In this document: piece by piece, positions 56,371-64,000 of the stretch
How positions within the stretch are numbered: the first letter of the stretch is position 1
How the letters are laid out: every line of letters begins with the position of its first letter
Assembly (NCBI RefSeq): GCF_050624435.1
Contig: NC_134545.1
Location: 83,711,563-83,775,562, forward strand
Direction of reading: 5' to 3'
DNA length: 64,000 nucleotides
Origin: Tenrec ecaudatus
Taxonomy: Eukaryota; Chordata; Mammalia; Afrosoricida; Tenrecidae
Translations under genes and position numbers: made by a program
Notes under the pieces: generated by a model
Database searches by the model: none
Told to the model about the DNA's origin: nothing
What the model saw: only the letters and a program-made list of their open reading frames with translations

Positions 56371-56780
56371 TTCTGGATTGGAGCTGAATTTTGCAAACCA
56401 GAAATAGCCTTAAAGGACAATTGTTGGAACAATTTGAGAAATTTGAAAATGAATATTTATAATGTTAAAGGTCCTTAGTGTTATCATTATATTGTGATTA
56501 TGTAGGAAAATGTCTTTGTTCTAGAGTTAACGTCTCATGAAGCTGCAATTATCTCAAATGGTTCAGAAAAAGAAAAGGTAAGTAGAAAATGTCTGTATAG
56601 ATACATAGGTAAAAAGACAGGCAGGTAGGTCGACAGATAGATAAATTGGACAAAATAGCAAAAGTTCCTAATGACTTCACACTTTGCCTAAGGGTAGGTA
56701 TCCAGGTAACTTTTTAAGTTGGGAAGATGAAATCAGATACCTGAAGATATAATCAAATAAATTTGTTTTCTCCACCCTAG
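56371..56780. other. Intergenic sequence, no feature recognised
   Basis: AT-rich; a short (GATA)-like stretch near 56600-56645. No element identified. Confidence 0.45.
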
Positions 56781-58672
56781 ACGAATTTATTTCAGAGGAC
56801 AGCACTGAAGCTACAGCTCAGGGAGAGGGGCATGTCTGATCAGAGCACATGGGAGCAAATGAAGGGGGAAGAAGAGAGTGGAGCACATCCTGGCCCACCG
56901 AGCCTTGAAGACGATATCCCTACTGAGAGCAGTCAATGCACAGAGGACCAGATGGCCGGCCCCACTATGACACATGATATCCCTCACTGGCTCATAGCCC
57001 TACAGGGGACAACACTGGAGACACAGTGTGGGAATTGCGCCCGATCTGACCCCACTACACTGAAGCAAAACACTAAGGGCATGCAATAGAACAGCAAGGG
57101 GAGCAGAACAAAGAAGTCCCGAGGGAATACCAAAAATAGACTTTGGGGCCAGAGCATGGCACCCCATCAGACTCGACCCTAAAGGCCAACAAACAGACCT
57201 TGAACTATTTACAGGCTTTTCTTTTCTTTTTTTGTCATTGGTCTTTGTTGTTGTTGTTTTGTTTTTGTTGCTTTGTTTTGCTCTGTCTTGTTTTTGTGCA
57301 TATTATTATCTCTGCAGATCTATCTAGATAAGATAGGCTGGATAAACTATCTGGAGGAGAAAACAACGGGACCCCTGGTTGGGGGGTGGACAAGAGAGAG
57401 GGGAAGGTGGGGGAAAGGAAGTGGTGTTAACAAACCCAGGGACAAGGGAACAAGTGATCCAAATCAGTGGCAAGGAGGGTGAAAGAGGTCTGGTAGGGCT
57501 TGATCAAGGGCAATGCAACTGAGAGGAATTCCTGAAACGCAAATGAAGGCTGAGCGTGATAGTGGGACAAGAGGAAAGTCAAAGGAAATAGAGGAAAGAA
57601 CTAGGAGGCAAAGGGCATTTATAGAGGTCTAAATACAGGCGTGTACATTTGTAAATATATTTATATGTGATGATGGGGAAATAGATGTATGTACATATAT
57701 TTATAAGTTTAGTATTAAGGTGGCAGATGGACATTGGGTTTCTACTCAAGTACTCCCTCAATGTAAAAACACTTTGTTCTATTAACCTGGCATTCCATGA
57801 TGTTCATCTTCCCGACACTGAAGACAAAGTGGGTGCATAAGCAAATGTGGTGATGGTGCCTGGCTATCAAAAGATTTAGCATCTGGGGTCTTAAATGCTT
57901 GAAGATAAATAAGCGGCCATCTAGCTGAGAAGCAACAAAACCTACATGGAAGAAGCACATCAGCCTGTGTGATCACAAGGTGTCGATAGGATAGGTATCA
58001 GGAATCAAAGACCCAGAACAAAAAAATCATATCGTTGTGAATGAAGGAGAGTAGAAGTGGAGACTTAAAGCCCATCTGTAGGCAACTGGACATCCCCTTA
58101 CAGAAGGGTCATGGGGAGGAGACGAGCCAGTCAGGGTGCAGTGTAGCACTGATGCAACATACAACTTTCCTCTAGTTCTTTAATGCTTCCACCTCTCCCC
58201 ACTATAATGACCCAAATTCTACCTTACAAATGTGGCTAGACCAGAGTTTATACACGTTTACAGAAAAGAGCTGGAAACACAGGAAATCCAGGACAGATAA
58301 ACTCTTCAGGACTCCTCAGGAGGGGAAGGAGAAGGCGGGGGACATAGGGGGAACTGACCACAATGATCTACATATAACCCCCCTCCCAGGGGGATGGACA
58401 ACAGAAAATTGGGTGAAGGGAGACATCGGTCAGTGTAAAATATAAAAAAAAATAATAATCATAATGTATAAATTACCAAGGGTTCACGAGGGAGAGAAGA
58501 TAGGGGCGGGTGGGGGGAATACAAGAAGCTGATACCAAGGGCTAAAGTAGAAAGAAAATGTTTTGAAAATGATGATGGCAACAAATGTACAAATGGGCTT
58601 GACCCAGTGGATAGATGTATTGACTGTGATCAGGGTTGCACAAGCCCCCAGTAAAATGATTTTTAACAAAAC
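56781..58672 (+). repeat. Longest LINE 3' copy in the window, about 1.9 kb
   Basis: Starts AGACGAATTTATTTCAGAGG and ends AGCCCCCAGTAAAATGATTT. It provides the reference order for other copies: CCGGCCCCACTATG block, T-rich TTGTTGTT stretch at 57225-57300, GGACAAGGGAACAAGTGATC, AGGTCTAAATACAGGCGTG, TGGTGCCTGGCTATCAAAAG and the terminal block. No open transposon gene is in it. Confidence 0.93.
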
Positions 58673-59335
58673 TGAACATCTACTACCTTTATCCTCATGG
58701 CTCATCAATGGGGGCACAGCTAGGGGCTGACAAGCCAGATTTGTCCAGAAGTCACTTCTGGAGAATACAGAAACTGGTCGAGTTCAGCAGTTGTGCAGGA
58801 GCAAATCACTGAACTGGAAACCTGAGTGATCTCAAATCCAGTTTGTGTCCATCTTCAAGAAATATGTGCTAGTTTCAGTTTCATAGGGTGGAAGGCTAAA
58901 AAGGTAATTTTTTTTTAAAAACCCTCTAAAACGTAAAGTGAAATTTTCCCAAGTCTTGGTTCTAAACAAAGGCTCCTAGTCTCTCATTAAAAGGCCGCAG
59001 AAGACCATGCCCTGGGATCAGGGAAATGAGTGAGATAGCTCTGACCCAGACTGGAAACGAGCATCGACCCAAATAAATCTATAGCTGAATTAAGGTCATT
59101 AGGTCCCCTTTGGATTTTCTTAGTACAAAAAGGAGTACACATTCCTTGCTGGACAACACCATCATTTGAAGCATCTACAATATATTATATTATCTCCTTT
59201 CTGCTAGTCAAACATGAATTAGTAGATAAGCAAATATAGGGCTTCATGAGTTATAGAAGCAGATCCATAAGAAGCAGATCCATAAGTGATCCAGCTCTTA
59301 GAGTTAGCAAAGACTAAAGTACCCGTGATTCACTG
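58673..59335. other. Intergenic sequence, no feature recognised
   Basis: Nothing identifiable. A direct repeat GAAGCAGATCCATAA occurs twice at about 59258-59285. Confidence 0.45.
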
Positions 59336-59935
59336 TAGAGGTATATTCGTTTTCTATTACTACTGTGGTAGACACATAATCGCTTGTCATTTTGAGGATT
59401 AAGAGTGTAGGGATGGTGTCTACCCTGTCAATCAGATCATAGCCAATGAGGCCTCTCTGTGGGCATGGTCTTCTCCTGGAAAATCTGGGACTTCCTCCTT
59501 GGGGGTGGGAGACTGCTCACACCCTGGAAGACATATCACCTGACAAGACACATGGACCCACCCAGATGCAGAGACCCCTGCCAACGATGAGATGTTTCCA
59601 ATGCCACTGGATCCAAAGATTCTCTACCCACTGGCCTGTGATCTTCTACATTTAGCGTCATTGCATGTGTTTCGTGAGTCTGAAGAGGACTTTATAGATT
59701 GCTATCAGACATATGAGCTAATATTGGACTTATGGACTTGATCTGGACTGGGCTGGGATATTTTCTCAATGTTCAATTGCTTTTGTATATAAATCTCTTT
59801 CTTATACACATATATGCGTGTTTATGAATTTGTTTCTCTAGTCTACCCAGACTAACACACCTACGATAACAAATTACCACAAACTTGGAGATTTCAAACA
59901 AAATGAATTGGGGAAACTGCTTCTGATTTCCATGG
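59336..59935 (+). repeat. Ancient mammalian repeat split by an LTR
   Basis: The left part reads TTCGTTTTCTATTACTAC. The right part (from about 59865) reads GATAACAAATTACCACAAAC then TTGGAGATTTCAAAC. Together they give the 5' end of the repeat seen at 52550. Confidence 0.6.
59364..59859 (-). mobile_element. LTR (type starting TGTGTTAGTCTGGG), 496 bp
   Basis: On the minus strand it starts TGTGTTAGTCTGGGTAGAC and ends GTCTACCACA. ACTAC and CCTAC flank it, with CTAC identical. It matches the first 493 bp of the 18891 element along its length. No retroviral genes are present. The open frame at 59446-59655 is incidental. Confidence 0.85.
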
Positions 59936-60559
59936 CCTTATAGGGAACGTTTTTTGTGAGTTCTTTGAAGAGCTAGAACACTTTCTGGAAGCCTGAGAGT
60001 ACCTGAGTGAGCGTTGGTTTGCATTACCCACCCCCACCCTCTCCATCCCCTGCCACATTAGCTCAATTCCCCTATTTCCATCCAGGATCCTAGAACCTCC
60101 CACACCTCTATGCACAGTTCCCAAATAAGTTGAGAGGCTGGGACCGATGCCTACTACCTTTAGGAAGGCGTCCCAGCAGAACCCTGGCAGTATTCCCACG
60201 CTTAGCCCTCCCCTCAGACCTCTGGGCCATTTTCCCAGTTCTTTTCTCAGAACTCCTCTGGCACTGCCTACCTACCTGCCTGGCTGGAGAACTGAAAAAC
60301 TCGAGTGCTTGTTTGTTTTCAGTTTAAACGATAGTTAAAAAAAAAAACAACGGTTAAGAAAACATTAGTCCCTTCAACATTTTCAATACGCAGGTTCAAG
60401 GGCAGGGATGATGTTTAGCCTGTCTTAGAATTTACAGCCTGAGCGCTAGGTGTGCAGAAGGCTGTGGATATCAGTGAAACCCCAAAGTCCATTTGCAGAG
60501 TCCTCTGGTGGATTAAACCTCTCTTGAATTCCTTCTGATTATTAACCAGGAGGAAGGAC
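59936..60559. other. Intergenic sequence, no feature recognised
   Basis: No repeat or exon identified. Overlapping frames at 59894-60338 show no protein family. Confidence 0.45.
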
Positions 60560-60710
60560 CCCTGGTGGTGTCCGGAAAAAAATAAACAAACACAGGAAGA
60601 AAGATGAGGCTTTCTTACAGCCTCAGAAACCACAAGGGCAGTTCTCCCTGGTCCTAGAGGGTGGCTATGAGTCAGAATCGATGCGATGGCAGTGAATAAG
60701 CGATTAACCA
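60560..60710 (+). repeat. AfroSINE with internal deletion
   Basis: ACCCCTGGTGGTGTCC, GAAAGATGAGGCTTTCTTAC, CAGAAACCACAAGGGCAGTT, GGCTATGAGTCAGAATCGAT. The A/B-box region is replaced by an A-rich stretch. Confidence 0.88.
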
Positions 60711-61519
60711 AGAATCTGAACAGTCTTGCCCTCCGGCAAAGCCCATTAGAAAATGGATTCCTACCACTAACCAGCCCAGGGAGCGTACCCTCCCTTAGGA
60801 GCTTGCCTGAGTGTATTCTCCATGGGGACTTGGGGTACTGGGGTCACAGTCATGAGTCATGGCCTGACTGTCTTGGTGAGAGGACCCTCAACCCGCCTTA
60901 TAAACTCTTCCGTCTAGCACAATATGCAAGCCCTAATCATGGCCCCACCCCATTTCTGTGCTCCTGCCTGCAACCGTGATAGATAGATCTGCCCCAGAAC
61001 ACTTCTGTGATAGTTTCCTTTGCCTCTCATGTCCTATTAAGCCATCAGGTTTGTGTAAACACTTGGGTGGTCTTATGACCTCGTGCTAATGGGCTCCCTC
61101 ATCTGATGAGCTCTTTGTTTTACCTTTGTTCTGTTTCAGACTTGACAAAGGTTATCTTTAAATTATATTTGAGATGTGGGGTCTCTTCAGAGGCCTGCAG
61201 GCCCCCCTGCCCTGCCCCCTCTCCCAATAGCTCACGGGAAGAACACTAACTAGCTCAGGCTGGCCTTGAAACGAGCCCTCGCTTCAGCTATCCAATGATT
61301 CAAGCTTAACAAGAGCAAACGAACGTTCGAGGGCTCTTGCCATTGTCTGTGTCTATTAAAGCATGATTTTGTAAATGTCAACCAATCAGAAATGCCTTCT
61401 TGTAAATTCCTGGATGCTTCTGCACCTTCAAAATACATTTCAATTTTTTTAAAAAAATTAAACCCTAAATTGATCACCTTATAATATTGGAGGCCCAAAG
61501 CCCGACATAGTTTTCACTA
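60711..61519. other. Intergenic sequence, no feature recognised
   Basis: Possibly an old LTR end near 61130-61500 (ACCAATCAGAAATGCCTTC), not assignable. No exon. Confidence 0.4.
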
Positions 61520-61882
61520 AAAATCAAGGTTATCAGCCAGGCTGCATTCCTTTCCGGAGACTCCAGGGAAGTCTCCCTTTCCGGGCCCTTTGCAGCTTGT
61601 ACAGGCTGTCCACCTGCCCTAGCTGGGACCCACTTCCTCCATCTCCAAAACCAGCAGTGTGGCTTCCTCTAGCCATTCTCCATAACAACAGCCATCCCCT
61701 CTGCTTCTCCAGGAGCCCCTGTAGTTAGACTGGCCCCACCCAGATAGTCCCAGACAGCTGCCCCATCTCACAGGATTTAAACAGCTCACCCTGGAAACGA
61801 CCCGTTTGTCATGTAAAAGAACGTACTCACAGGTTTTGAGGGTTAGGGAGTAGCTATCTTTGGGGGCCCACTATTCCTACTA
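61520..61882 (+). repeat. Ancient mammalian interspersed repeat
   Basis: AAAATCAAGGTTATCAGCCA, GGCTGCATTCCTTTCCGGA, CTTCCTCCATCTCCAAAACC and ATCTTTGGGGGCCCACTATT follow the same repeat as at 52550. Confidence 0.6.
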
Positions 61883-61884
61883 CA

Positions 61885-62655
61885 AAAAGGAGTTTAGGCA
61901 CCTTACACTGGCAATGACAGCCCAATTTTTAAAAAAACAAAAAAGCAATGAATGCTGGGGAGGGTATTGAAAAATTGGGACCCTCATACACTGCTGGTGG
62001 GTCAGTAGAGATGTACAACCATTAAGGAAAGCGATACGGAACCACCTGAAACACCCGGGAATAGAAATCCCATATGATCCATATGCTGAATAAATTCCCT
62101 CAAGAAGCAAGAGTCCTAACACACCTGATTGTGCACTCCCAGGTTCGCTGCAGCACTGTTCACAACAGGACGACGTTGCAAACAGCCAAACGCCCAGCCG
62201 TGGAAGAATGGATAAAGAAACTTTGGTAGATACACACAATGGGATACTATGCATCACTTAAAAAGAACGATGAAACCACGAAGCATTTGGTGGCATAGAT
62301 GGGCCTGGAGACTATTACGCTGAGTGTGATTAGTCAGTGAAAAATAGACACGTATTGCATGAGGCCACGAGGATCAGGATAAAACCAAGACAAAGGCGTG
62401 CACCCAAGGGGACAGACTGGAGGTTCCCAAAGGAGAAAGGGAACCCCTGCTTTCCACAGAGCAGACGGTTGATGGGGTTAATGGGCCAAAGAGAGAATGG
62501 AGGTGCATACGAGGAAGAGACCAGGAGGCGTGCTTAAAATGTGGGGTGGAGGGGGTGTTGATGAGTGGCATCAACTGTTGAATGCAGAGTTGATGATCTG
62601 AAATGTAAAGTCCCCCACATAATTCACAATAAAAATTTTGTGTTTTTTTTTAAAA
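61885..62655 (+). repeat. L1 3' UTR, about 0.75 kb
   Basis: GGGACCCTCATACACTGCTG, AATAGAAATCCCATATGATC, GAAGAATGGATAAAGAAACT, ACACAATGGGATACTATGCA and the end AATTCACAATAAAAATT are classic old-L1 3' sequence. Confidence 0.88.
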
Positions 62656-64000
62656 AAGAACTTTAGGAAGCTCCTCTTATGCCTCTTCAGAGTTCTGGAC
62701 CTCCTATCATGATGATCAAGTATTCATGGATTTATAAAGTAAGAAACTGTTTTCCAGGACACCAAGCTAAAGCACTATCAGAATGGCAGTTTCGGGGTAC
62801 ACACTAGACTTTCCTAGAAATAGAGGTGCTTAAAGATTGTAGGCCAGTGACCTTCTGCACTCAGTTGATTGTTAAGGTTTGCGTCATGGAAGCAGCCCCC
62901 ACAAACTGAGTCTAGCCACTGAGGTCCCTTGCTAAAACTGAAACGATATCTACAGAATAGAAACAAACCCAATCCTATACTCTATCCCTCTTGTCAGAGG
63001 GACATTCTTATCCGAAGCCCCTTGCCAGGTGCCAGAGTGCTGGAAGACATCACCCCTCTCCCAGATGTTTGGGGTAACGGGAGCTCCTTGCGATCAGGGG
63101 ACTGAACACCAAAGCAACTTTTATATCTTAGATGACAGCAGCGCCACACGCGCACGTGATGTCACATTCCAGAGAGCTGCCTCTGTTTATCCTTTTACAG
63201 TTTCTCTCTGAGAAGGAAAACCCTAAACACCAGAACAACGCATCCTAACTGCAGGCAGTCATCTTAGCACTGGACTGTCTACTCAAGAATCTACTCCATT
63301 TGCACATCATCGTATTCAATTTCTGGCCCATCCGAGAAGGAAGGACCTCTCAGAATCTCATGCCATATCAATACTCAAAATGCAGTTCAAGGTCACACAT
63401 ATTTCTGCACATGCTAACTAATCCACAATACAATGCCTCACCTTCTCCCCTTTGAGTCTCCAAGACTATGACAGCATCCAAGACGCTACCTTCACGTCTC
63501 AAAGTCCTGAGTTCTTGAACAAAGCCCTTCGTGGAGCTTTACGCCCTGTCCGGCCTCAAGCTGTCTCACAGAATGCCATCACCGCTTAGACAAGCTCACG
63601 TTCAATTAAATGAAGCAGAGCACCGCAATCATCAAATATCAAGATGAACTGCCATGAAGATCCTGACTTTGTTTTCGATCTTTTGTTTTGTTTTGTTTTG
63701 ATCTTTAATGTTGATGGTTATGCACTCCTCTCTCCTCGGGCACTGGTGAGAAGTTACATTGCAAGCCTCTCCCCAGCTCAATTCCTAACCACAGTCAAAG
63801 CCAAAGCCAAACTCCCCTCCTTTTCAAACCTGCTGGAGAGCGTTCTCTGTTCTCCCTTAGTAAGCCTCATGCTGGAACAATAGCTCTTTCCGCAGTAAAG
63901 CTTGATGTGTGTGGCATCAATAGTCTCACATGGGTGTTAAAGGTCCCCAAGAACCCCTAAGTTCAATGATGCGATGGAAGGACTCACAGCATTCCGTGTA
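62656..64000. other. Intergenic sequence to the window end
   Basis: A (TTTTG)n stretch lies near 63680-63700. The last 60 bp (TTCAATGATGCGATGGAAGG) resemble the start of a mammalian LTR but are too short to assign. No exon recognised. Confidence 0.45.

Noticed and set aside
59446..60338. Overlapping frames considered as CNNM1-side exons
   Set aside because: The first lies inside an LTR. The others have no splice-flanked conserved peptide, and none resembles a cyclin M protein.

Overview
This is nuclear DNA from a mammal, and most likely from an afrotherian close to the tenrecs. Three observations support that. Around thirty copies of a tRNA-headed SINE of the AfroSINE type are scattered on both strands. 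About a dozen copies of a LINE 3' end, finishing in AATAAAATG plus an A-rich tail, represent a family I associate with Afrotheria. There is also a hAT element of the SPIN type, a family known from tenrec but not from elephant. MIR and MER5-type repeats confirm a placental mammal. Species assignment is inference.

Only one protein-coding gene is visible: HPSE2 (heparanase 2), on the minus strand. Exon 1 (7549-7838) carries the start codon and signal peptide. Exon 2 (4417-4574) continues in the correct phase. Both exons have GT/AG splice sites and are joined across a 2,974-bp intron that lies in a CpG-rich region (about 4.5-8.9 kb). Exon 3 onward must lie beyond the left edge, so bases 1-4416 are the start of intron 2. 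Everything right of about 9 kb is upstream intergenic DNA. In human the next gene in that direction is CNNM1; no exon of it is seen here.

The intergenic 55 kb is a dense, nested record of transposition. Several elements can be delimited to the base by target-site duplications (TSDs): a solo LTR at 14240-14839; three related LTR types with 5-bp TSDs (18891-20013, 50609-51129, 59364-59859, and also 26032-26623 and 32307-32893); a LINE 3' end inverted by twin priming (21845-23649) that landed inside a DNA MITE; a LINE insertion at 47876-49035 inside old L1 sequence; a short LINE copy with a duplicated tail (44295-44853); a SPIN-like element split by an LTR (32254-33010); and an 852-bp hAT element (39705-40556) with a perfect 8-bp TSD. 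The hAT element carries an open 143-codon frame joining the start of a hAT transposase to its C-terminal dimerisation domain. A Tigger/pogo transposase fossil lies at 20640-21402.

The most notable items are the hAT deletion derivative with its intact fusion frame, the SPIN-like element with its nested LTR, the modular LTR family, and four CTCF-like motifs between the HPSE2 promoter and 30 kb. No RNA genes, CRISPR arrays or further protein-coding genes can be supported.
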